The notes beneath the pieces are model-generated. The model saw nothing but the letters and a program-made list of their open reading frames with translations. It was not told the origin of the DNA and made no database searches. Both the position numbers and the translations under genes were made by a program. Below are positions 23,245 through 34,306 of a stretch of 64,000 nt of DNA, one piece after another (position 1 is the stretch's first letter; each line of letters opens with the position of its first letter). This stretch comes from Dugong dugon (Eukaryota; Chordata; Mammalia; Sirenia; Dugongidae): the NCBI GenBank assembly GCA_030035585.1, contig CM057465.1, positions 31,266,001-31,330,000 on the forward strand. The letters are read 5' to 3'.

Positions 23245-23784
23245 AAAAATCTTAGAGTCCCTGCTCTAATCAACTATCTTAGTAGAATCCAGTAGTGTCT
23301 AAATGATAAGGAGTCCTTGCTTTGTGCTTTTTCCAATATGCACAAATTTTATTGAAAACTGTTTAGTTAAACAACACCAGCATCCCAAAAACACAGTTTA
23401 ATTTTCAGTTACAAAGACATATTAACTGTGTGTAATTGCATAAAGTACAAATTTTGCTGCTCCCAGTCCACAAATGACTACAAAAAGAACAGATGTACAT
23501 CACTATCAATGACCAGTCATGTCACTTCTTTCAGAGTCTTTTGGTGATTAGTCACTGCATATTTGTTACTCACTTTACACACAGATGGCAAAGCATGTAG
23601 TTGTGTTGCCTCCTTGTTTCCCAGTGATAAACCCATTTACCATTAAAAAAAAAAAAAGTATAATCAAAAGAGAAAATTGGTCAAAAATATGAAAGTGAAG
23701 CAAAGAAAAACAAAAGTGATAATGTTTAATGTGTACTTGGATGTGATTAGCTGGCTGACCACGGGACTATTGACATTGCCACTA
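23245..23784. other. Low-repeat intergenic DNA
   Basis: No gene or firm repeat. The stretch 23330-23640 has balanced composition and a TTTATTG that would be CAATAAA on the minus strand, so an old 3'-UTR retrocopy is possible, but I see no parent and no poly(A). Confidence 0.35.
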
Positions 23785-24540
23785 CAGGTAGTCCCTGACT
23801 TACAATCTATTTGAATTACGACGAACCACACTTACAACCTTCATTTTTTTTTACATCTTATCATCAAGAATATGTACTACATACAGTGTAATACAGTGTA
23901 TCTGGAACGTTGAATTTTCCTGGGGGGAAATTATGGAAAAATGCATGCAGGGGATATGGAAAAAATTGCTGAGTTATGTGAACACGCTCCAAGCATTTTA
24001 TCAGGATAATATGATGGAAGAGATTGGTGGAGAAATTGTTCATATGGCAAGAATGCTGAATTTAGAACTTGATATTGCCAGTGTGGAACAGCTCATAGAT
24101 TACAAAGAAGGGGAATTAACAGATCAAGACTTAATAGATTTTGAAGAGAAAAAAATGCTGAAGAAGAAAGCAATAATGAGGAAGAAAAAGGAGAAAGGTT
24201 GTGAAAAAATTTTACAGTGAAAAGATTAGCTGAAGTATTTTCTAAACTTAATCAGGGGTTTCAATTACTTGAAAACATGGACCAAAACACTGATCTCTTT
24301 GCTAAAGTTGATAGGCAGATTCAGGAAGCAGTGACGTGCTACCATAAAATATATGAAGAAAAAAGAAAAGGACCATATAGGCAACAATCACTAATTTTCT
24401 GACTAGAAATACCATCCTTATTCCCAAGGATAATCCAGATGATCCAGAGCCTTTCACAAGTAGAGTTATTACTGCAAGTGACAAAATACCAATGTCATCC
24501 AACACTTCATCGTCAGAGTAAATTTTTATGATTTGTGTAT
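23785..24540 (+). mobile_element. Tigger-type (pogo) DNA transposon relic, 5' end plus C-terminal transposase part
   Basis: After the dinucleotide TA the element starts CAGGTAGTCCCTGACTTAC, the classic Tigger terminal repeat. Coding remains follow at 23933-24220 and 24217-24402. The second, MKRLAEVFSKLNQGF...DQNTDLFAKVDRQ...HKIYEEKR, resembles the C-terminal region of Tigger transposases after the catalytic DDE domain. The N-terminal DNA-binding and DDE parts are missing, so it is an internally deleted copy. The two frames overlap with a +1 shift. I could not find the matching 3' terminal repeat. Confidence 0.7.
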
Positions 24541-24869
24541 TTTTTATGTATATATATGTATGTATTAAACTATATCTGTAAGTTTATCTGTAATGTTTCC
24601 AACCCACAAAGACAAAGATTGGATTTATAAAGATACTGATAATAAAAAGTAATGATAATGAAAACTAAAAAAAAAAAAAAAAGGTATTCGGCTTAGAAAC
24701 AACTTACTACTGAGTAGTTGTGAGCCAGAGGAACTTAGTGTAGGTGAAATTATCAAATTGAGGAAAGTGGTTGTGACAAAAAGAATGAAGATTTTTCAGA
24801 AGAAGCAATGCTGACAAAAACTTCACACTAAAGGATACGCTGAGATTTTTCAAAATATTGAAAAATTTA

Positions 24870-25712
24870 TGTGGTAGGCAGAATTCTAAATATGGTCTCC
24901 CGAGATTCCTGGCACCTGGTTAGTCAATAAAACACTAATCTAAATCCTGTTGTGAAGGAATTGTGCAGATATAATTAAAGTCCCAAATCAGGAGACCTTC
25001 AGATATGGAGATTATCTGGGTGCTCTGATCCAGTGGGTTGAGCACTTTAAAACCAGATGATTTTCTCTGGTTTGTAGAAGAGGATGTTAAGAGAGATATG
25101 AAGTGTGAGAATGATTCAGTGCACCCTTGCTGACTTTGAAGATGGAGAGGGTCACATAATAAAAGGAAAGCATGTGGCATCTAGGAGCTGAGAGTGGCCT
25201 CCAGTGACATCTTAACAAGGAAGTGGGGACCTCAGACCTACAGCCACAAGAAATTGAACTATGCAAACAACCTGAATGAGCTTGGAGGCAGATTCTTCCC
25301 CAGAGCCTCCATTAAGAATGCAGCCCAGCTGACACTTGTTTTTTTGCCTTGGCCCTAAGCAGAGAGCCCAATTGAGCATGCCCTGACTTTTGAGCAGGGC
25401 TTCGAACTGGTTCATTCTGGTTTAACCATCTGCTGAAAATTTGCGTTTCCACCCTAGATATACTGAATCAGAATCTACATTTAAACAAGAGTCTTATGTA
25501 TACATAAGAATCACCTGTGGATCTTGATAAAATGTAAATTCTATTCAGTATATTTGGGGTGGAAATGTAAATTCTCATCAGGGAGTAGAACTGGAATGAA
25601 CCACTTTGAAGCCCTGCTTCTGAGCTAGAGAACTGTGAGCTAATAAATGAATGTTGTTTTAAGCAGCTAAAGTTTGTGGTTATTTGTTATGCAGCACTAG
25701 GAAGCTAATACA
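24870..25712 (+). mobile_element. MLT1-like MaLR LTR, solo, fossil
   Basis: Begins TGTGGTAGGCAGAATTCTAA and ends CTAATACA, with the internal order of an MLT1 LTR: GAAGATGGAGAGGGTCACA, then CAGCCCAGCTGACAC, then AACTGTGAGCTAATAAATG (polyadenylation region) and GTGGTTATTTGTTATGCAGC. No clear 5-bp duplication remains, consistent with great age. A DNA transposon (25395-25616) is inserted in it. Confidence 0.75.
25395..25616. mobile_element. 222-bp foldback hAT-like element with 8-bp duplication
   Basis: Ends are CAGGGCTTCGAACTGGTTC and, reverse-complemented, CAGGGCTTCAAAGTGGTTC. Inverted similarity continues inward over about 100 bases per arm (CCACCCTAGATATACTGAATC against GGGTGG with GATTC-like complement near 25530-25560). 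CTTTTGAG (25387-25394) and CTTCTGAG (25617-25624) are the 8-bp target duplication typical of hAT elements. It carries no coding capacity, so it is a non-autonomous element. I do not know its family name. Confidence 0.75.
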
Positions 25713-25890
25713 GTTACAAATTGATCCAAATTTAGAAAAGTTTATGACAATTAGTCAAGGTGTAGAAAAATACTCATAATTCATATGATGAAAATCACAA
25801 TTTATATGATGAAAATGAGGCAAGCACTGTTCAAATGGCTCTTGATAAAGTCTGTATAAATAAAACATTAATTCTCAATGTTTCTGATGT

Positions 25891-27175
25891 TTTAAATTAT
25901 AATGTACTAAATACAGATTAGTTTTACTATTTTTTTATTTTCCTGTACATTTATTACTGACAATAAGTGAATTTTTAATGTTCAGACAAAAATTTTAAAG
26001 GTCACTGACTGATCTTAATTTTTCCCATAGATATTAAGATTACTTTGCTTGACTTAACTTTCAAGGTCATTTGTACTGTCCCGCACAACCATGCCAAGCA
26101 AGGGCTGCCTATATTACTATCTTCCTCTTCTTAAAAATTTCCAGAGATGTTTATGCTGTATCTTTTCTAATAATGTATTTCAAAATAAAAAAAATTAGCA
26201 GTCAAGAAATCACATTTCGACCTTCCATTGATAACTCTAGAGGTTCAGCCTCCAACAGAAAATTATGTCCCCTTGTGAGACAGACAGAAGAAAAAAGGGA
26301 AATCGATTAGTAGCAAAAGAAGAGAAAGGATGAATACAGGCTGAAAGAAATAGGGAATATTTAACCAAAACTCAATGAGAGAAGAAGGGTACTATCTGCA
26401 CTAACAAAATAAAGGTGAATCGCATGAGTGAGGTAGAACAAAAAGTATCTAAGAAAACGTGCACAGGCATTGCACTCAAATATGTATGTCTCCTAGTCCT
26501 CTCTTCCATTTACTATTAAAGTGAATTTGAGAAGGTAACTTATTCTTTATGAATTTCAACTTTCTACTTATAATAATGGAGATAGTAGTATTTCAGAGTT
26601 CTGTGAGCTAAATATGTAAATTTTAACCTGGTTGGGTCAGGACAGGCAGGATAAAAATAAGGCTTTCCTGAGGAGGTGATATATAAACTGAGAACTAAAG
26701 GATGGGCTACCTAGGATAAATTTGTCATAGTAGAAGGGGAGTGAGTTATAAGGTGGAAATAGATATAGGGGGCTGGGGCTGGGGAGAGACATCACTGAAA
26801 TGGAAACCTCTGGGGACATTATCATTCATTGCCTGTTATTTATTCACATAAAGTCACATATCCCCTCCAATACCGCAAGGAGGTTTCAGGTTGTTATTTA
26901 AAGGAAATGTTACCTTATGGTGATCTTTATTATTGTCATAAACCCTTTTCTTGGAGCTTATCAAGTAAATAGTTAAGTAGTAAGGAATCTAAGTCCAGAG
27001 AACTGTGAGAAAACACATTCTCATTAAAATAAAAACCTTACACCTGCAAGATGATAAAAGAATCACTATAGGTAGTGTTGTTTTAAATAAACCTTTCTAC
27101 TTTTAATATACTTTTATCTCCTAAACTTATTCTCCTGAAGTTGCTTTGTCCTCTATCTCCAGTTTTCTCTGCTTT
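25891..27175. other. AT-rich intergenic DNA
   Basis: No gene, no confident repeat. Open frames near 26071-26310 and 26637-26825 (minus) are without recognisable similarity. Confidence 0.5.
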
Positions 27176-27180
27176 CACCC

Positions 27181-27205
27181 ACACACACGCACACACACAC
27201 ACACA
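27181..27205 (+). repeat. (CA)n microsatellite
   Basis: About 12 CA units with one CG interruption. Simple sequence, likely polymorphic. Confidence 0.9.
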
Positions 27206-27479
27206 GTTATAGCAGTTATAATTAAATAAAGTCCTGATGTACTCCCAGTTCAGAGTAAGGTTAACTCATCTGCTTTTGCTCTTGCTGTTGCATGAATTAT
27301 TACAGTTCAAGGCCTTACTTGCAGACCAAGCACTTCTACTATTTGGAGCATCAGAGGTCAAAATGAAGGTGAACTGGTCCTGGCTTCATACTTAAGCACT
27401 TTCCTTACAGCTGAATTTTCTTTTTGAATTAAAACTACCTGTGTTATTTCTGCTTGGTATTTGATTCAAGGCATGCTAG

Positions 27480-27612
27480 AAATCTCCAGGTGTATGTTCC
27501 ACAGGAACCTCACATCTCATGTTATGCAAAACGGATGCCTGGGAAGTTGCATTCTCAGCATGTTCCCCAGTGAATTATATACACTCTAAAGGTTGAGAAC
27601 CACTTCCCTGCA
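27480..27612 (-). mobile_element. hAT-Charlie (MER5/MER20-type) relic
   Basis: Words AAATCTCCAGGTGTATGTTCC, GCCTGGGAAGTTGCATTCTC and finally GGTTGAGAACCACTTCCCTG follow the order of short Charlie elements that end in GAGAACCACTG. It is diverged and ancient. Confidence 0.5.
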
Positions 27613-30214
27613 GAGAAAGCAGACAGCAATCGCTCTATATTTCTCTCTCAGCCTCCACTGGATCACCTCTGGGATGTGTGAGGTCCTGGAATTTTTTGTT
27701 TCTTTTCGGGATGCATGTGAGATATAGTGGTATATGGATGAAGATTTAGAATAGGTAGCAAAGAGTTACCTCTGTACTTGTTTATTGTTCAATAAGTATG
27801 CATAAGTATTTCATAGTATCCAAAGACCATCATTTCTTACTTCGGTCCAGAAATTACTGCCTTTTGTTCTTTATTGTCAAATGTGCTGTTTCTGAGATAA
27901 TTTTGTATCTCCCACTTCAGGAAAAAGGTAGAAATGTTATTTAGACTCACAATGATACGGCTTTTTGGAATCTGTTTTTATTGAAACAATACACATCTTC
28001 TTGCCTCTAAGGTTCCCTCGTACCCTCTAGTTAATGCCCATTATATTATTACTCATGATGCAGAGTTATACATTGTACCTTCATGAGTATTGACTTCCAA
28101 TGACTTTCTCAAAGGTTCTTGTGATGATTCTTTGATCATCACAAATGCCTTATCCATAGTATACAGGAAAAATTTGTGGAATAATCTGATGTCTCAATAC
28201 GTTAAACTTACCAATAGTAATTTTATAATGTAAATGTAGAACAACACATTTTCCAACCATAATTGGAAAACTTCTTTTGAGCACTTTAGGCATATTCACT
28301 GCAGTCCTGGAAAGTCATCTCTTTCACTATTGACAATATTCCCACATACCCCCACCCGTAGGGTAGATAGGTGAGGGGCCCATGGTAAAGCTACAACAGC
28401 AGTCTCATTTATAGTGGGAATGTCCATTACATATCCTGTAAGGCTTAAAACCAAGCTGGGAGAGAATAAGTAACCACATTAATTGGAGGCAAGAAAAGAT
28501 CTATCAGAAGGACCGTTAGTGTTGTGGAGCAACTTTTGAAAACACTGGAGAAGGTACACCCTTGGAGTACTTCCTGACATTATCTTGGAACCTGTGTAAA
28601 GGATGTGGTAACCACCATGTGGCCAGCAAAGAGGAGTGACGGGGAGCCCAAACAGTAAAGGACATTTGCTGCCATCCCTGCTATAGAAGCACCACAGTGC
28701 AAACACAGACACACAGTTGATTTTTCTAGTATTACTTATAGATTGGTACTTATTAACAGTGGAAAGAATAATCTATAGTACAATCTGAAGTTCTCCCAAG
28801 ATAGTAATGCCAACTTTTCTACAAACAGTTATCATTTCTACCACTGGAAAAACTATGAGATGGAGGACAGGAAGCCTAGAAAGTGTTATATTAGGGACAT
28901 TTATTAGGTTCAGATGGGAAAAAAGTAATTAAACTGCTTTATCTTTTGGATCTATGTGAGTATTTAGCAGACCTCCTGCCTTAACAAGGCCTGAAGGATT
29001 ATAACTAGGGTGACTATACATCCTGGGAGAGTCTTGGTTTACATCTGTTATCTAGTATATTATTGATAGTGCACTCTTGTCTGTTCAAAAGTGTTGTGTT
29101 TAGAATGATAAATTATATGGTTACCCTACTTATAACTCACAGAAGAACTTAGATTTTTTTTTTTAAGAGATTGAAGGCTAAACTCTTAATGAACTTTGGA
29201 GGTAGGGGAATCTGGGGTTCTAAAGTCTTCACAGAAAGTGTTAAATTTACATGTAATATCACATTTTCATAACAGTATGTAACTAATTAGGAGTTAGAAA
29301 AAAGAATATGATTTGCATTGATATGCAAACGTATACAGTGAATTAGTTGATGGAATAATTTGGAATATACATATGAATTGGAGCAAAGAATGGACAAGGG
29401 ATGAAATGAACAATGAAACAATAAATCTTTATTACGTGCTCTAACAGTTCCTTTTGGATCACTTGAGAGTGAAAGCAATTGTCCAAATTTTACCCATTAC
29501 CTGTGGGACTAGGTGGCAACACCTCTGAGTTGTTTGTAACATAGGACCAAATGATCCACTATGAGGTGTAGTCATAAACAATGCATACATACAAGGTAGC
29601 AAGTAGAAATTCTCTGAATGTTGTACATCTGGAGCTATGGATAACTGTGAGAGCGCAGGGTGGTGATGACTACTTTGGAAGTAATGGTATATCATGTAGG
29701 CAGAGAAACGGGTCTTCTCTGGAGGAGATAAATCTTTTTGTCACTCCATCCACAGTCCCCAGAGGAGAAAGAAGAAGAGTCAGGGAATATATGTTCATGT
29801 TTTCAATCTTATGCAAATCCCATATTTCTTTATACATATGTGAGTCCTAGCCTAACATCTATCTGGCCCTTACCAATACCAGCAGTTTTCTTTCTCTCTG
29901 GTTCTGGTAGGAGCATTTGTTGAGTCCCATTTTATCGTGATTTCTTGTGTTCAAGATGAAGGAAAAAAACATTTACCAATGACCACATTTCATTAACATC
30001 AATTTATGCAACTAACTAATCCAATTACAGACACTATATGATGGCATCTGGACCCTACAATTTTGGGGTTGAGTAGTTCTTTGTAGCAATTATTAGTATC
30101 AGAGTATACATCTTTTATTGGTAATCAGATGAACTGTTAAGAAATAACATAGAAAAATAAGTCTTCTTGTGATATCTATGATCATCATCATAGTCTCAGG
30201 ACTATGTGCTCAGG
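27613..30214. other. Intergenic DNA without identified content
   Basis: About 2.6 kb of moderately AT-rich, repeat-poor sequence. Open frames such as 28479-28712 (minus, 77 codons) and 29581-29850 (plus, 89 codons) read like ordinary protein composition, but I recognise no family and see no promoter or splice context. Leave as unannotated; an old single-copy relic or regulatory DNA are both possible. Confidence 0.4.
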
Positions 30215-30590
30215 GTTTCACCAAGCTGAAATTAAGGTATCATCCAGGGCTGCTACCTCATCTAGAGCTCTGGGTTCTCTTCCAAGTTCACTGTTTACTG
30301 GCAGAACTCATTTCCTTGCAGTTGTATGCCTGAGATCCCCATTTTCTTGCTAGCTATTTACCAGGGACTGTTCTTAGCTTCTATAGACTGCCTTCGAGTC
30401 CTTGCCATGTGGCCATTCCTCTCACAACATGGCAGCTTATAGCCAATAGGACTGTCTGATGCTTCGCCCTCTTTTAAGGGCTCACATGATTAAGTCAGAT
30501 TTGCCTACTCAAGGGGATGGTTATACAGGTACCTGAAATTTAGAGGCCACCTTAAATTTTTGCTTGTCACACCCATTTACAGATTATGCT
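30215..30590 (-). mobile_element. MaLR-like LTR relic
   Basis: On the minus strand the word order fits the middle of MLT1-class LTRs. On plus it reads CATCCAGGGCTGCTACCTC, TTTCCTTGCAGTTGTATGCC, GATCCCCATTTTCTTGCTAG, CTCACATGATTAAGTCAG. Ends are not clear. It is an old fossil, and the family assignment is tentative. Confidence 0.4.
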
Positions 30591-30759
30591 TTCACTTATA
30601 AATGAATAGTTTCTTTTATAAGAATCATCACAAAGCTGGTTCCTATGAAGTGGAGGTTAAGGATTTCCCAAATGTCCAACTTCTCCAAACTGCTGTACCA
30701 CTCCATCATCTCTAACGTCAACTACTCCCCCTCCCCTCAGTATTCTTCCTCTTGTCTTT

Positions 30760-31485
30760 GGGTTCTGTAATTTCCTGCAACATCTCACAGAACTCACAAA
30801 CCGTGCTTACAGTTAAGTGATCTAATAGGGAAGTAACAGGATACAATTTGGGATCAGGATCAACTTGGAAATAAAAGGAATGACTTAGGATACAGTTCTT
30901 CTATCAAGACAGCATCTTCTCAGCTGCTCCAGTGGGCCCTGCTCAGTTCCTTACTGCCACCAGACCCTGCTCAGGGACTTCGTGGGCAAGTGTTACATTT
31001 CCTAGCTCTGTGGGTTGACAAGCCCCATTGCAGACCTCTCCTGCTGTTCTGGTTCTTGCCATCTCCCACTGCCATTCCTCTTGCTGTTGCCATGCCATCT
31101 CTTGCTGTCTTCAGTGTCACAGCTCTCCCAGTCTTTTGGGTCTAGGAGGTTCTCAGTGCAGGGACCCTGGGTCCAAAGGACGCACTCCGCTCCTGGCTAT
31201 TCTTTTTGATGGTAGTGAAGTCCCCTTTCCACTTCTGGAACTGGCACCCTTTAAGCCTAGCAGGATGGCAACACTGACCAATCCCCTTGTTAGTGTTCCA
31301 TGAACCTTATTTGCATAGTCCCACTCCCCCAGAGTTTCATGCACTTTATTTGCATTACTAGCAGGCGGTCCAATTCCCTTGGTAGGCTACAAGCATCTTA
31401 TTTGCATAACCCCACCCAATCATTTTGTGGGAGTTATCAGATCACGGCTAGAAAGGACATATAATTGTAATTCACCACACTGCAA
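30760..31485 (-). mobile_element. LTR-like block with three octamer motifs
   Basis: GC-richer than its surroundings. It shares the words TTCTCAGTGCAGGGACCCTGG and TCCAAAGGACGC with the MaLR-type LTR near 60420-60460, and then carries three ATTTGCAT octamers in tandem units (see separate entry). Borders and family are uncertain; it looks like an LTR fossil of elephant-lineage type. Confidence 0.4.
31309..31407. promoter_or_regulatory. Three ATTTGCAT octamer sites in imperfect tandem units
   Basis: ATTTGCAT occurs at 31309-31316, 31348-31355 and 31400-31407, each preceded by a CNTTATTTGCAT context and each followed by a C-rich patch (AGTCCCACTCCCCC, AACCCCACCC). The octamer is the POU-factor (OCT1/OCT2) site. 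Three copies within 100 bp inside an LTR-like block resemble an enhancer repeat of an LTR U3 region. Confidence 0.55.
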
Positions 31486-31599
31486 CTTCACTTTTCTTTA
31501 TCTAAGAATCCTGGATGCTAAGCTATTATGAGAGTGATAATAGAGTTACCAAGGGCTGTATCTCCTGTTAGCTCTCTTTTCTGGTCTTTAGGAAGAGTA

Positions 31600-31775
31600 A
31601 AGAATGAGCTTCTGTTAACGGTGATGGAATACTTTGGAGATGGATGGTGGTAATGGTTGTACAACATGATAAATGTAATCAATGTCACTGAATTGTACAT
31701 GTAAAAATGTTGCATTAGCAAATTTTTTGTTATATATGTATATATATATTACCACACACATACATAAAAAAAATC
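31600..31775 (+). mobile_element. Old L1/L1M-type 3' end
   Basis: The words GATGGATGGTGGTAATGGTTG, TACAACATGATAAATG and CACTGAATTGTACATG are typical of the 3' end shared by old L1M-class elements, followed by an AT-repeat and a short A run (31767-31773). Confidence 0.5.
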
Positions 31776-33093
31776 CTGGAGTAGGTTTGTGCAAGTTCAC
31801 TTCGTGTAGGTTTCATATAAATAACCCACAGAAATCCCTACTTATCAAATAATGAAGTTTTATCAGGGTGTTTAGTCCATCCCTATAGAAATACAATCTC
31901 TGGTCTACTTTCATCAAAGCAAGTCAACATCTGATATATCGGGATCTTGGTTGGTGTCCTTTATTCTCATTTATAGGGAAACCTCACTAGTAATATGTGG
32001 GATGTGAATAACAGATTGTGATTTAGCCTCCCTTTTTGAGACATTTACTTAAACATACTTCTCCAACAGCTGCTTTTGAATCATCAGCCTCCCTTGTACC
32101 ACCCCTCACTTCCTGTCTCAAACACTCCCCCTACTTCACTCTTATCTCTCTAATTACCAGTGGAGATGAACAGAGTAAGCACACTTCTTGAAGGCAGGGA
32201 TAATCAACCCTAGACTTTCCAATTAAAAAGTAAGCTTCATGAGAATTGATCATGGTTTTCTTGTGTACTGTCCAACACAATGCTTGGCATACAATAGATA
32301 CTCAATAAATATTGTGAGAATGAATGATAAATCTAAATGTATATTGAATTGAATAGTATTATTTGCTAATTACAAAAGCAAAACAATGGGTTTGCTTTGG
32401 TCTTTCCAAGGAGGAGCAAAATTCTCTTAGCATTGTTTTAATTATAACATCTTCTTTCTAGATGTTTATAGACTCCAACTTCTTATTCTACAGAATTTAA
32501 GAATTAAATTTTTTATGTTTTTAACCTACTTTGTTATTTCTTTTGCAAGTCTAAGACCTTACACTTGTAAGCTAATTCCAAATCTCTCAAAATTATGACT
32601 TTTTATTATTTTGGGGAAATATGGCAATCTACTATTTGTCCTATTTTTGTTAGTGTATTAGTGATTTTAAACAGTGAAGTGTTTTACTGCTTGGTTGCAA
32701 AATTAAAATGAAGTGGATTAATATTCATCTCATAAGTTCCATTTCCTAGGAAGCACCTTTGCAATTAACATTTGATTAATTTATTTTATCTTTTCTGGGG
32801 GCAGCATTAATGAGATTATTACAATTTATATAAAAAGCTAAAATGCTAGGTTAAGAGGGTGGACTATTATATGATGGTTTAGTCACAAATTCTGCATTTT
32901 CATTTTACATAGAAAAACCAACCTGTGGTTTGGTAGCTTAATACAGCAAAAGAAAAATTTATACTAAAACACACGGGGTTCTATAACAAAAGTATATAGC
33001 AAATCTTAGAATGGTACAATTAAATTTAACCATTACAACAGAGAAAACCCCTGGCCTGAAAACATTTCTCCACGTGTCTACTTTACTCATATA
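31776..33093. other. AT-rich intergenic DNA with an L2 relic
   Basis: Between about 32215 and 32330 the plus strand reads AGTAAGCTTCATGAGAATTG, AATGCTTGGCATACAATAG and ATACTCAATAAATATTGTG, the usual end of an L2 LINE. The remainder shows no gene or repeat that I can support. Confidence 0.6.
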
Positions 33094-33123
33094 TCCTGTC
33101 ATTTGTTTTTTTGTTTTTTTTTT

Positions 33124-34306
33124 TCTGTTTACTCTTTTTTTTATATATATATTTTATTGTACTTCAGGTGAAGGCTTACAAAACAGTTTCTCATGAAACA
33201 GTAGTACACATGTTGTTTTATGACATTGGTTAACAACCCCACAACATATTAACCCTCTAACTTCTTAACCTCTTTTTTTTGGTGAAAATACACATAGCCA
33301 AAGATAACACCGTTTCAAAAATTTCTACATGCACAGTTCAGTGACATTGACTACGCTCTTCCAATTGTGCTGTTATTCTCACTTAAGATGAAGGCTTACA
33401 CAACAAAATAGTTTCTCATTTAACACTTACTACAAATGTTGCCCTATGACAATGGTTAACAATCTCACAACACATCAACAATATCCTTACTCAACCTTGG
33501 GTTCGCTATCACCAGCTTCCTTGTCCCCTACTGCCTTCTGGCCCTTGTCACTGGACTCCTGTACATCGTTAGTCTCATTTGGTTTTACGGGGCTGTCCAC
33601 TCCCAGGCTGAACAGTGAACCTCGGAGGTAGCTTTACCACTGAGCTAAAGGGTTTTTGGAGGCCATACTCTTGAGGTTTCTCCAGTCTCCTTTAGGCCAG
33701 TAAATCTGGTCTTTTTTTGTGAGTTAGAATTACGCTCTACATCCTTCTCCAGCTCTGTCCAGAACCCTCTGTTGTGATCCTGGTCAGAGCAGTCAGTGGT
33801 GGTAGCCGGGCACCATCTAGCTGTACTGGACTCAGTCCGGTGAAGGCCTTGGTAGCTGTGGACAATTAGTCCTTCAGACTAATCTTTTCCTTGTATTCTG
33901 TTCTCTTCATTCTCCCTTGCTCCTGAAGGGATGAGACCAGTGCAGTATCTTAGATGGCCGCTCACAGGCTTTTAAGAACCCAGACACTACTCACCAAGGC
34001 AGAATGTAGAGCATTGTCTTTATAAGCTGTGTCATGCCAATTGAGCTAGATGTTCCCTGAGACCATGGTCCCCACAGCCCTCCACCAAGCAATTCAGTCC
34101 CTCAGGGAGTTTGGATGTGTCTATGGGGCTTCCATGACCTTTCTTTGTACAGGTTGTGCTAGTTTCCCCTGTATTGTGTACTGTCTCACCCTTCACCCAA
34201 GTTACCACTTATCTATTGCCTATTTAGTATTCCCCCTACCCCCGCTCCCATCCCTGGTAACCAACAAAGATTGTTACATTTTCTGTGTGAACTTTTTCAT
34301 GGGTTA
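33124..34306 (-). other. L1 3' UTR, about 1.2 kb, with an internal duplication
   Basis: Two similar segments, 33164-33255 and 33383-33475, share TGAAGGCTTACA, AGTTTCTCAT and GGTTAACAA. A different segment between them has words similar to the 3' end of old L1M (CAGTTCAGTGACATTGAC). The right part (33480-34300) is the same sequence found as 5'-truncated copies at 15306-16319 and 53019-54050. Confidence 0.7.

Larger units (their letters stand above)
24700..25890 (+). pseudogene. Second Tigger-like transposase tail, split by an LTR
   Basis: Left of the LTR the plus strand can be read as FTLKDTLRFFKI-like coding DNA (about 24820-24869). Right of it, CAAATTGATCCAAATTTAG reads QIDPNLEKFMTISQGVEKY, followed by words equivalent to ENEASTVQ near 25815-25840. 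Both match the end of a pogo/Tigger transposase. It is a DNA-transposon fossil with frame breaks. It may be the 3' part of a different Tigger from the one at 23785. Confidence 0.55.
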
